Part shown: piece after piece, positions 1 through 4,966 of the stretch
Position numbering within the stretch: the first letter of the stretch is position 1
Layout: the number at the start of each line of letters is the position of its first letter
Assembly (NCBI GenBank): GCA_937864375.1
Contig: CALMJO010000658.1
Span: forward strand, 1 to 5,010
Direction: 5' to 3'
DNA length: 5,010 nt
From: an uncultured Spirochaetota bacterium
GTDB taxonomy: Bacteria > Spirochaetota > UBA4802 > UBA5368
Translations under genes and position numbers: made by a program
Notes under the pieces: generated by a model
Databases searched by the model: none
The model's input: only the letters and a program-made list of their open reading frames with translations
Told to the model about the DNA's origin: nothing

Positions 1-46
1 AGATCTAGTACGGTCTCGTGGGCTCGGAGATGTGTATAAGAGACAG
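1..46 (+). other. Residual Illumina Nextera i7-side adapter (not genomic)
   Basis: Bases 1-4 (agat) match the end of the P7 primer. Bases 5-12 (ctagtacg) match the Nextera N702 index as written in the oligo. Bases 13-27 are the read-2 adapter gtctcgtgggctcgg, and 28-46 are the 19-bp Tn5 mosaic end agatgtgtataagagacag. This is library-construction sequence left in the assembly. Genomic DNA starts at 47, so the gene running into this point is cut artificially. Confidence 0.98.
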
Positions 47-279
47 CTCTCATGGAGCGTGAGGCTCGACATGCCGCACTGGATGACGATGTCGGATTCC
101 GCGCGAATGCCGCCGATAACCGCGGGCCACTGTCCCTCGCCGTGGATGTGAAACACCGCGGCGCCCTTCTCGCGGCATAGCTTCGCCTCGCGCGCGATCT
201 CGCCGGGCGTTTCGGGATACTTCACGTCGGGCTTGAGCCAGCAGGTGTTGGGCGTTGCGGTTATGATGAGCGGATCCAT
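47..279 (-). CDS. BKACE family beta-keto acid cleavage enzyme (DUF849), N-terminal part only
   Basis: Members of this family (the type enzyme is Kce, 3-keto-5-aminohexanoate cleavage enzyme of lysine fermentation) condense a beta-keto acid with acetyl-CoA, giving acetoacetate and a new CoA ester, or the equivalent products. Only 77 codons are present of a family usually about 270-310 residues long. The rest is lost at the adapter. The visible part has the family opening PLIITATPN (residues 3-11), the stretch KYPETPGEIAREA, and HIHGEG at 44-49. H44 and H46 correspond to the two metal-binding histidines of Kce; the third ligand, a glutamate, lies beyond the cut. I chose the ATG at 279 because GGAG (286-289) sits 6 nt upstream; an in-frame ATG at 291 has no such site. 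The gene follows the M24 hydrolase by 58 nt, with no terminator seen between them. The family call is strong, but the substrate cannot be told. Confidence 0.85.
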
Positions 280-337
280 GGAGTTCTCCATTATTCGTAT
301 TCGATTCCGGCGGGAATGCGCGTTATGCGCCATCCAG

Positions 338-1462
338 CTATGCCTTCCCGATCATCCTCTTGTCCAGGGTCGTGATCTTCCTGCACCCGGTGTCCGTGAC
401 GACGTAGCAGTCCTCGACGCCTATGAGCGTGCCCTCGAACGGCTCCCACGCCTCGATCTCGAACACCATGTTTTTTAAAAAGGGACCGTCCTCGATCCCC
501 ATGGTGCCAAAGAGGTGCGTCTCCTCGCACTCGAGGCCAATGCTGTGCCCCACCGCGAAGGTCATGCCGTCAGGCTTGATCGTCTTGTAGTACGCGATCG
601 CCTCGTCGTTCAGCTGCGCTATGTTTACGCCCGGCTTCACGCGCTGCTCGTAGTATTCCTGGAACAGGATAAGCCGCTCGATGAGCTCGGAGGCGCCGGC
701 GGGCACGGGCCCCAGGACGACGTGTCGGTTGACGTCGCTCACGTAACCCCTGTACACCGCGCCAAAGTCGAAGCGGATGATGTCGCCCTTCTTCGCCGCC
801 CGCCCGATTCCGGGCGCCTCGGGATCGGAGTCGCCCACGCTCAGGGTCAGATGGTCCCAGGCGTCGGCGCCCTCCTCGATCATGGTGCGCCGCGCGAGCT
901 TCAGGAAGTCGTTGTCGGTCATGCCCTCGCGCGCGGCTTCCACGCAGGCCATGATGGCCTTCTCCGTGATCTGCGTCGCCTTCTCGATGCGCGCGACCTC
1001 CTCGTCGCTCTTCACCATGCGAAGCTCCGTGAGCACCCGGTCCGCGACCACGATCTCGGAGTCGGGATTTTTTTTCGCGAGCTGGTCCAGGATGTACTTG
1101 GGGGCCACGGACTCCACGCCAATGCGCTTGCCTATGAGGCCCCACTTCTTGATCTTGGACCAGAGCGCGCGCTTCACGTCCTTCTGCCCTATGGTCCCCT
1201 TGTGGTCGGCGACCCAGCAGAGCTGCTCCACGCTCCGGAAGAGGTCCCAGTTGAAGAGGCTCACCTCTCCCTCGCGCCTGACGATCGCCACGTTGGGGTA
1301 CTGGTTGCTCAGCGCGAAGAGGATGGGATTGGGCGCGGCGTGCAGCGTGGGCAGGCCGCTCAGGTAGAAGACGTTGACGGGGGCCGTCGCGATCAGGAGA
1401 TCCAGGTTCTCACGCTCCATGATCTGCCCCGCCCGCTTCTGGTCGTATCCTGTAGATTTCAT
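338..1462 (-). CDS. M24 family metallohydrolase (Xaa-Pro peptidase / creatinase type), 374 residues
   Basis: This is a pita-bread fold enzyme. Relatives include Xaa-Pro dipeptidase, aminopeptidase P, creatinase, ectoine hydrolase and the DMSP lyase DddP, so peptide cleavage should not be assumed. Numbering from the ATG at 1462, residues 8-140 form the creatinase-like N-terminal domain (start: LDLLIATAPVNVFYLSG). The linker LTELRMVKSDEEVARIEKA (144-162) is typical, and the catalytic domain runs to about 365. All five expected metal ligands can be placed: D232 (FDFG), D243 (YVSDVNR), H306 (GHSIGLE), E337 (VFEIEAWE) and E350 (GVEDCYV). The usual I-E-P after the fourth ligand is replaced by I-E-A-W-E-P, a subgroup-like variation. 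Translation probably starts at 1462, with GGAGG at 1471-1475, but the frame is also open into the dehydrogenase upstream. BKACE follows downstream. Confidence 0.87.
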   Translation of the reverse strand: MKSTGYDQKRAGQIMERENLDLLIATAPVNVFYLSGLPTLHAAPNPILFALSNQYPNVAIVRREGEVSLFNWDLFRSVEQLCWVADHKGTIGQKDVKRALWSKIKKWGLIGKRIGVESVAPKYILDQLAKKNPDSEIVVADRVLTELRMVKSDEEVARIEKATQITEKAIMACVEAAREGMTDNDFLKLARRTMIEEGADAWDHLTLSVGDSDPEAPGIGRAAKKGDIIRFDFGAVYRGYVSDVNRHVVLGPVPAGASELIERLILFQEYYEQRVKPGVNIAQLNDEAIAYYKTIKPDGMTFAVGHSIGLECEETHLFGTMGIEDGPFLKNMVFEIEAWEPFEGTLIGVEDCYVVTDTGCRKITTLDKRMIGKA

Positions 1463-2611
1463 GCGCGTGACCTCCGGAAGGTTCTTGTTGACGGGAACGT
1501 GCTCCGCGAGCGTTTCCAGGAGAGCCCTTGTTCCCCCGGAGGATGCGAGCTTCTCGAGGTCTTCGCGGGTCGCGGCCTTCCCGGTGCGCGCGGAGAGATA
1601 TCCCATGAGCACACCGGCGATGGCGCTCTTCGCGTGCCCGGGGGTGAACTCGGGCTCCCGGTCTTCAAGTATGCAGCGCGCGAAATGCTCGTCGGTGTGC
1701 TTCACCGAGATCGTGTAGTAACGCGGAAAGGGCGCGTGCTCTATGTCCGGCTCGAACCACTGCTGCTTGTGCTCTCCCATCGACTCGTGGTGCGAGAAGA
1801 TCCTCACCGGCTTTTCCCACATGTGGTTTTCCAGGATGGTGCCCTGGCTCCCGTAGATCTCCAGGCTGTTGAAGGGCGGCGTCACCTGGGTGAAGCTCAC
1901 GACGATCTCGCCCACCGCGCCGGTCCGCTGGAAGCGGAGCATGGAGAGGGCGTTGTCCTCGGCTTTTTCCGGGAGGTTGATCGCCTGCTTCGCGAGCATT
2001 GCCGTCACCGAGTCCACTTGGTCGTCCAGGATCCATTCGAGCGCGGCGAACTTGTGGGCGCCCATGTCCATGAAGGAGCCTCCGCCCGCCTTGAGCGGAT
2101 CGCCTTTCCAGTAGTCCGGCTGGGAGAGGCCGGCGATCTCGTTCACCCCCTCGAAGGCACGCACGAGGAACACGTCGCCCACGAGGCCCCGCGCGATCGC
2201 CTCGCGGATCCAGGTGTGCGCCGGGAGGAAGCGGTGGTTCTCCGCGATCATGAGCTTCACGCCCGCCTTGCGCGCGGCGGCGATCATCTCGTCGCAGCCC
2301 TCGAGCGTCGTCGCCATGGGCTTCTCGCACAGGATGTGCTTCCCGGCGGCGGCGCAGCGCGCGACGAGCCGTTCGTGGTAGGCGTGCGGCACCATCACGA
2401 GCACCGCGTCGATGGGGCTCGCCAGGAACTCGGAAAGGTCCGCGTAGGGCTTCATCTCGTTCACGCGGTAGCGCCGCGCCATCTTCGCCGCGAGCTTCCT
2501 GTCGATGTCGTAGACTGAAACGAACTCGATGCAGGGCGACTGCGCGCACGCGTTGCTGTGAAAGCTCCATGCCCCGCCGGCCCCTATAACGCCGAACCTC
2601 ACCTTGTCCAT
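338..2611 (-). CDS. Single open frame joining a Gfo/Idh/MocA dehydrogenase to an M24 hydrolase (757 residues)
   Basis: From the ATG at 2611 to the TAG at 338-340 there is no stop codon. Residues 1-383 are a complete oxidoreductase and 384-757 a complete metallohydrolase. Each domain is about the length of a free-standing protein in its family, so neither is truncated. The junction carries GGAGG (1471-1475), 8 nt and then ATG (1460-1462), exactly what a separate second gene would have. A TGA overlapping that ATG in the +1 frame (ATGA) would be a normal operon overlap if the dehydrogenase were one base out of phase near its end. The options are a true bifunctional protein, two proteins from one frame, or a one-base error or frameshift. 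I annotate the halves separately below. The start is supported by GGAGG (2617-2621) 5 nt upstream of the ATG. Confidence 0.6.
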   Translation of the reverse strand: MDKVRFGVIGAGGAWSFHSNACAQSPCIEFVSVYDIDRKLAAKMARRYRVNEMKPYADLSEFLASPIDAVLVMVPHAYHERLVARCAAAGKHILCEKPMATTLEGCDEMIAAARKAGVKLMIAENHRFLPAHTWIREAIARGLVGDVFLVRAFEGVNEIAGLSQPDYWKGDPLKAGGGSFMDMGAHKFAALEWILDDQVDSVTAMLAKQAINLPEKAEDNALSMLRFQRTGAVGEIVVSFTQVTPPFNSLEIYGSQGTILENHMWEKPVRIFSHHESMGEHKQQWFEPDIEHAPFPRYYTISVKHTDEHFARCILEDREPEFTPGHAKSAIAGVLMGYLSARTGKAATREDLEKLASSGGTRALLETLAEHVPVNKNLPEVTRMKSTGYDQKRAGQIMERENLDLLIATAPVNVFYLSGLPTLHAAPNPILFALSNQYPNVAIVRREGEVSLFNWDLFRSVEQLCWVADHKGTIGQKDVKRALWSKIKKWGLIGKRIGVESVAPKYILDQLAKKNPDSEIVVADRVLTELRMVKSDEEVARIEKATQITEKAIMACVEAAREGMTDNDFLKLARRTMIEEGADAWDHLTLSVGDSDPEAPGIGRAAKKGDIIRFDFGAVYRGYVSDVNRHVVLGPVPAGASELIERLILFQEYYEQRVKPGVNIAQLNDEAIAYYKTIKPDGMTFAVGHSIGLECEETHLFGTMGIEDGPFLKNMVFEIEAWEPFEGTLIGVEDCYVVTDTGCRKITTLDKRMIGKA
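1463..2611 (-). CDS. Gfo/Idh/MocA family NAD(P)-dependent oxidoreductase (383-residue half of the fused frame)
   Basis: This is a predicted cytosolic dehydrogenase of the glucose-fructose oxidoreductase / inositol 2-dehydrogenase superfamily, which oxidises or reduces a hydroxyl or keto group, usually on sugars or related polyols. The N-terminal Rossmann domain (about residues 1-125) opens VRFGVIGAGG with the dinucleotide-binding glycines at 10, 12 and 13. D35 ends the second strand (VSVYDID). The family signature CEKPMA is at 95-100, with K97 in the catalytic EKP motif. The C-terminal domain contains NHRF (125-128) and GGGSFMDMGAH (176-186), where D182 and H186 fit the usual active-site D-x-x-x-H pair. 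No signal peptide or membrane segment is seen. It lies 77 nt downstream of the SCP2 gene. Its last residues read directly into the M24 protein without a stop. The family is clear; the substrate is not. Confidence 0.88.
1471..1475 (-). promoter_or_regulatory. Internal Shine-Dalgarno site at the dehydrogenase/M24 junction
   Basis: GGAGG on the minus strand, 8 nt before the ATG at 1460-1462. It lies inside the open frame of the fused product. It is the main argument that the M24 hydrolase can be made as its own protein. Confidence 0.65.
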
Positions 2612-2688
2612 GATAACCTCCCCTGCCGCGTAGTTCATTCCTGCCGATGCCGTTGTGCGCAATCCAAGGACGGGCAGGGCGCCCCTGT

Positions 2689-3129
2689 TTATTCCAGCTC
2701 CTCGAGGACGAGCTCCAGGATGGTCCTGAACCGGATGGCGTCGTTGATGAGGCCGTCCACCTTGAGGTCGCCGCTCATGTAGGCCGCCGTGGGGTCCATG
2801 CGCCCGGACAGGATCCCGATGGTGAGCTCCACGCTCATGTCCAGGACGATGTCGGCGTCCGCGGATTCGGCCGAATCGGACTCGAATTTGCATCCCTTCA
2901 TGATGAGCCGCGCGGAGGGCTTGCCGCTTATCCTGAACAGGAAGGTACGGTCGAACTTTTCGACTTCGTCCTGGATGTCCTCGGTGACATTGCAGATCTG
3001 CGTGAAGACGGTGAAGTAATCTTTAAGATCGGAGAGTGCGAGCGATCCCTCGTCGATCTTGTCGAGGATCGCGTCCCTGAGCGCCTCGTCCAGGGGCTCT
3101 GCGGCGTCCACCTTCCAGTGCGTGTTCAT
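2689..3129 (-). CDS. SCP2 sterol-carrier-domain protein, 146 residues
   Basis: This is a small soluble protein with a C-terminal SCP2-like domain (about residues 55-145). The clearest signature is the end, MDPTAAYMSGDLKVDGLINDAIRF (111-134), matching the usual pattern in which a 'G-D-L-x-V-x-G' strand precedes the last helix. The first half of the domain has FLFRISGKPSARLIMKG (63-79). The N-terminal 55 residues are acidic, probably helical, and not recognised. SCP2 domains bind hydrophobic ligands such as lipids or acyl-CoA. In bacteria they often lie beside acyl-CoA or organic-acid metabolism genes and their role is rarely known. The start at 3129 has GGGAGG (3139-3144) 9 nt upstream. It is the first gene of the presumed operon, 107-110 nt downstream of the predicted transcription start. 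The family call is good; a function in this operon is inference. Confidence 0.82.
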   Translation of the reverse strand: MNTHWKVDAAEPLDEALRDAILDKIDEGSLALSDLKDYFTVFTQICNVTEDIQDEVEKFDRTFLFRISGKPSARLIMKGCKFESDSAESADADIVLDMSVELTIGILSGRMDPTAAYMSGDLKVDGLINDAIRFRTILELVLEELE

Positions 3130-3230
3130 GCGTGCCTACCTCCCGGTGCGCGCCCCCGGCAGCGGCGTTTCCCACTACCGGTCGGGGCGCGGCGAAAATC
3201 GAGTTCGATGGGGCAATGGTCAAAAGGTAA

Positions 3231-3245
3231 ATTGGTAAGACCAAT
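3231..3245. promoter_or_regulatory. Candidate GntR/FadR-subfamily operator (PdhR/LldR-like box)
   Basis: ATTGGT-AAG-ACCAAT is a perfect 6-bp inverted repeat with a 3-nt spacer. It matches the TGGT-N3-ACCA pattern known for PdhR and LldR sites. A further half-site, ATTGGG (3246-3251), overlaps on the right, making a second palindrome ccaatattgg (3241-3250). It overlaps the candidate -10 of the promoter serving the SCP2 operon, the standard place for a repressor. No GntR-type regulator gene is present in the window, so the cognate protein is unknown. Confidence 0.6.
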
Positions 3246-3270
3246 ATTGGGTTATTTGTCGATTTGTCAA
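3243..3270 (-). promoter_or_regulatory. Candidate sigma-70-type promoter of the SCP2-dehydrogenase-M24-BKACE operon
   Basis: On the minus strand a perfect -35 TTGACA (3265-3270) is followed after 16 nt by AATATT (3243-3248), which matches 4 of 6 bases of the -10 consensus. Transcription would start near 3236, leaving a leader of about 107 nt before the SCP2 ATG. The -10 coincides with the inverted repeat at 3231-3245. The spacing and the operator overlap make this convincing, but the -10 is not strong. Confidence 0.5.
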
Positions 3271-3336
3271 GATTATTTTGCGCCGGGGCCACTCGCTCGC
3301 GGCCGGTAATGGAATACTACAAGCGAGGAGCGTGAA

Positions 3337-3702
3337 TTATTGCGCCGACGAGTCTAGCTTGCGAATCCGAATTGACCTGGAGGTAAGGACTGAGAAAGAA
3401 CCGGGCATTTCGGTACGATGCGCGTCCAGGGCAGACGAAACGATTTCAGCCTTTTTCTTGTTCGGGACGCCTTCCAGTCGAATCAGCAACACGCCGGAAG
3501 ATATAAGCTTTCTTCGAAATACCAACTCGCCAAAATCCTTGTCAATGGTGAGCAGAAGAGCGTTTTTCTCCTTGGCAAGCAAGAGAACCTCGCTGTCGGG
3601 AATGCCGCGTTTCAGTTCGCTGATATAAATAACCGTGTATCCATCCAGCCGGAGGCGCTCAATGATCGGACGGTCAACGCTTTCATCCGCGAGCAGAATC
3701 AC
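3337..3702 (-). CDS. DUF5615 PIN-like protein, probable toxin of a DUF433/DUF5615 pair
   Basis: 121 residues with the DUF5615 layout: an N-terminal strand with acidic residues ILLADES (2-8, D6 and E7), the helix IIERLRLDGY, the middle stretch GIPDSEVLLLAKEK (33-46, D36), and LLTIDKDFGEL (50-60, D54 and D56). These conserved acidic residues resemble the metal-binding nuclease centre of PIN domains. The family is regarded as the toxin half of VapBC-like modules, presumably an RNase. Activity has not been shown for this protein. The only start that keeps ILLADES is GTG at 3702. It has no clear Shine-Dalgarno site but lies 3 nt after the stop of the upstream DUF433 gene, so translational coupling is likely. 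The stop is TAA at 3337-3339. The sequence looks intact. Confidence 0.85.
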   Translation of the reverse strand: MILLADESVDRPIIERLRLDGYTVIYISELKRGIPDSEVLLLAKEKNALLLTIDKDFGELVFRRKLISSGVLLIRLEGVPNKKKAEIVSSALDAHRTEMPGSFSVLTSRSIRIRKLDSSAQ

Positions 3703-3705
3703 GAG

Positions 3706-3933
3706 TTATGCCGTAATAGGGTAGATCACATCGGCCTTGAGTGCCCTTGCGGCAAAGTGCAGGGCCGCCTGGATCGATTCTGCGGTTAGATTGGGGTATG
3801 ATTCCAGGATTTGGTCGGTGGATTCCCCTGCGGCCAGCTTTTCCAGGATGATCTCCACGGTAATACGTGTTCCCGCGAAAACCGCTTTTCCCATCATAAT
3901 ATCCGGGTCCGAGGTGATTAGTTGAGTTCCCAT
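3706..3933 (-). CDS. DUF433 protein, probable antitoxin
   Basis: 75 residues, matching DUF433 almost end to end: LITSDPDIMMGKAVFAGTRI (5-24), where family members read I-x-x-x-P-x-I-x-x-G-K-P-x-I-x-G-T-R-I. This is followed by a short helical region, VEIILEKLAAGESTDQILESY, and NLTAESIQAALHFAA. DUF433 proteins carry a small winged-helix or VapB-like DNA-binding fold and are typically encoded just before DUF5615 genes, as antitoxin and autorepressor. I chose ATG at 3933 rather than an in-frame start at 3990, because the homologous region begins here and GGAAGG (3943-3948) lies 9 nt upstream. Longer N-terminal residues would not resemble the family. It is followed by DUF5615 after 3 nt. Confidence 0.85.
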   Translation of the reverse strand: MGTQLITSDPDIMMGKAVFAGTRITVEIILEKLAAGESTDQILESYPNLTAESIQAALHFAARALKADVIYPITA

Positions 3934-3962
3934 ATATACATGCCTTCCAGTTCTTTCTGGTA

Positions 3963-3990
3963 ATTTAAGGATCCTTGCTAAAGAAATCAA
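3963..3990 (-). promoter_or_regulatory. Weak candidate promoter with an AAGGATCCTT palindrome, upstream of DUF433
   Basis: On the minus strand TTGATT (3985-3990), a 16-nt spacer and TTAAAT (3963-3968) form a weak sigma-70-like pair, 30 nt upstream of the DUF433 start codon. The perfect 10-bp palindrome AAGGATCCTT (3967-3976) overlaps the -10 and the spacer. That placement would suit autoregulation, common in toxin-antitoxin modules. In this AT-rich stretch both could be chance. Confidence 0.28.
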
Positions 3991-4342
3991 TCATTTGATG
4001 GGCGGCAAGTGATTATTTTTATTCACTCCCGGATGCCTTGAAACATCAAAATTGAGTTTGTGCTGCTCTGTGGTAAATTAAAATGATTATATTCCTTATT
4101 GGCAAACTTTCTTCTTCGATCGCAGGTATCATCTTTGCAGGCTCAGGCCGGGGGTCCCGCCTTGACATGCCAGGCGTTTTCCGGCTGTCCTGTCCGCACA
4201 GGACAATGCACCCTCATGTCGGGAGCAGATAGCTGAACATGGCATTTTTAATAAGGAATTACTCCCTCTTTCCGGGAAGTGCGGTCAGGCATAAACCCGC
4301 TGCTCGGAAGTGTTCTCCTCAAAGAAGCTGCCCCTCTCTTGC
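3991..4342. other. Gene-free region with a more GC-rich, hairpin-containing patch
   Basis: I see no credible gene here: minus-strand frames through the patch give only short products, the longest with an ATG about 24 residues, and no tRNA is visible. The flanks are AT-rich, but about 4130-4240 is more GC-rich and holds two hairpins: AGGC/GCCT with a bulge at 4145-4162, and a perfect 8-bp stem at 4186-4205. The perfect inverted repeat ATTCCTTATT (4091-4100) / AATAAGGAAT (4250-4259) brackets it. It may be an intergenic repeat, a small RNA or a decayed element. Confidence 0.35.
4186..4205. repeat. Perfect 8-bp inverted repeat (hairpin)
   Basis: TGTCCTGT (4186-4193), loop CCGC (4194-4197), ACAGGACA (4198-4205). 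No T-tract follows on either strand, so it is not an intrinsic terminator. Its role is unknown. Confidence 0.7.
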
Positions 4343-4365
4343 AAAAAGCCCCAAGGTTGAGGCTT
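4343..4365 (-). terminator. Rho-independent terminator of the minus-strand gene fragment
   Basis: On the minus strand AAGCCTCA pairs with TGGGGCTT (8 bp with one T-G pair) around a 4-nt loop, ACCT. The stem ends in a T run, CTTTTTG. It begins 16 nt after the TAG stop at 4382-4384. It works only in the minus direction, because the plus strand has A residues after the stem only. Confidence 0.65.
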
Positions 4366-4381
4366 AAAAATATAAAGACTT

Positions 4382-4747
4382 CTACAAGTTTGGATTCCAA
4401 TCAAAAATGTAACCTATTCCTTGATCAAATAGAAAACGGAGTCGAATCTTCCTTGCATTTCCAATTATATTTGAAAATTGATTTTGATACAAATTTGGGA
4501 CAATTATTATTATTACACTCGAATACTTCCCATATGCAAGCATTGAATACCCACTTTGTGAATCATTAAATACTGAAGGCATGTACCCATACTTAGCTAA
4601 ATTAGAATTTATTATATTGTGCGGATCATTGCTGAATTCTTTTTGTTTTCCTTTGAACCATATTAAAGGAACCTCTAAAAAATAAGCGGTTTGGTTAATT
4701 AATTGACAAGAAGGAGAATATTGAGACAATCCACGTAAATCAATCAA
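4382..4747 (-). pseudogene. 3' remnant of an AT-rich gene of unknown function
   Basis: An open frame of about 120 codons ends in TAG at 4382-4384 and is followed by an intrinsic terminator. A frame this long is unlikely by chance in DNA of roughly one-third GC. I do not recognise the protein. It has the hydrophobic stretch SSVIIIIVPNLY, many aromatic and asparagine residues, and ends YIFDWNPNL. The only upstream start is a TTG at 4747 without a Shine-Dalgarno site, and the frame closes at 4760-4762, inside the transposase gene. The first ATG lies well inside the frame, at MPSVFND. The simplest reading is that the insertion sequence on the right removed the gene's 5' end. The residues nearest the left edge of that element may be element sequence. 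A short complete gene starting at TTG is possible but less likely. Confidence 0.45.
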
Positions 4748-4763
4748 AAAAATGGAGATTTAT

Positions 4764-4966
4764 ATGAGGCAGCGTGGATTATTTGATGAACTTGAAAGGC
4801 TTGAAGAATTAACAAAGCTCGGCGACCCGCTGATTATCTTATCAGAAAAGATAAAGTGGGAAAGTTTTCGTCCTATTCTCAAGCAGATACGCATGGATAA
4901 TCCCGAGAACTTTAAAAACGCAGGCCGCAAGCCATTTGATGAAGTTGTAATGTTTCGTGTAGTTAT
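4764..4966 (+). mobile_element. IS5-like transposase, N-terminal fragment
   Basis: 67-68 residues beginning MRQRGLFDELERLEELTKLGDPLI, followed by WESFRPIL (residues 32-39) and NAGRKPFDEVVMFRVVI (52-68). This resembles the N-terminal DNA-binding region of IS5-family transposases, where members read 'F..EERL.KL...GDPL', 'FRP.L' and 'GR.P.D...MFK.LIL'. ATG at 4764 is chosen over ATG at 4752, because GGAG (4754-4757) lies 6 nt upstream and homologues begin here. Codon 68 is completed by the first adapter base. Every residue after it (LLYTSDAADE) is adapter translated, not protein. The DDE catalytic domain is missing. The left inverted repeat should lie between about 4700 and 4750 but cannot be set without the right end. 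Confidence 0.8.

Noticed and set aside
515..2518. Very long plus-strand open frame (667 codons) opposite the operon
   Set aside because: It is the antisense shadow of GC-rich coding DNA. Its translation is rich in R, H, V and L without any recognisable motif, while the minus strand carries complete enzyme signatures.
2612..2893. N-terminal extension of the dehydrogenase frame up to 2893
   Set aside because: These 94 codons are low-complexity R/H/G-rich translation overlapping the SCP2 gene. The ATG at 2611 has its own ribosome binding site and starts the Rossmann motif directly.
3270..3336. Possible terminator after the DUF5615 gene
   Set aside because: Only a short GGCC/GGCC pairing is present, with no T run, so read-through toward the SCP2 operon cannot be excluded or shown.
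3278..3789. Two plus-strand frames opposite the DUF5615 gene
   Set aside because: They are shadows. The minus frame matches DUF5615 along its full length.
4279..4569. Plus-strand frame of 96 codons
   Set aside because: It begins at a GTG without a Shine-Dalgarno site, runs antisense to the terminator and the minus-strand remnant, and shows no motif.
47..4966. CRISPR array, tRNA or rRNA genes
   Set aside because: No regularly spaced repeats and no recognisable tRNA or rRNA segments were seen on either strand.
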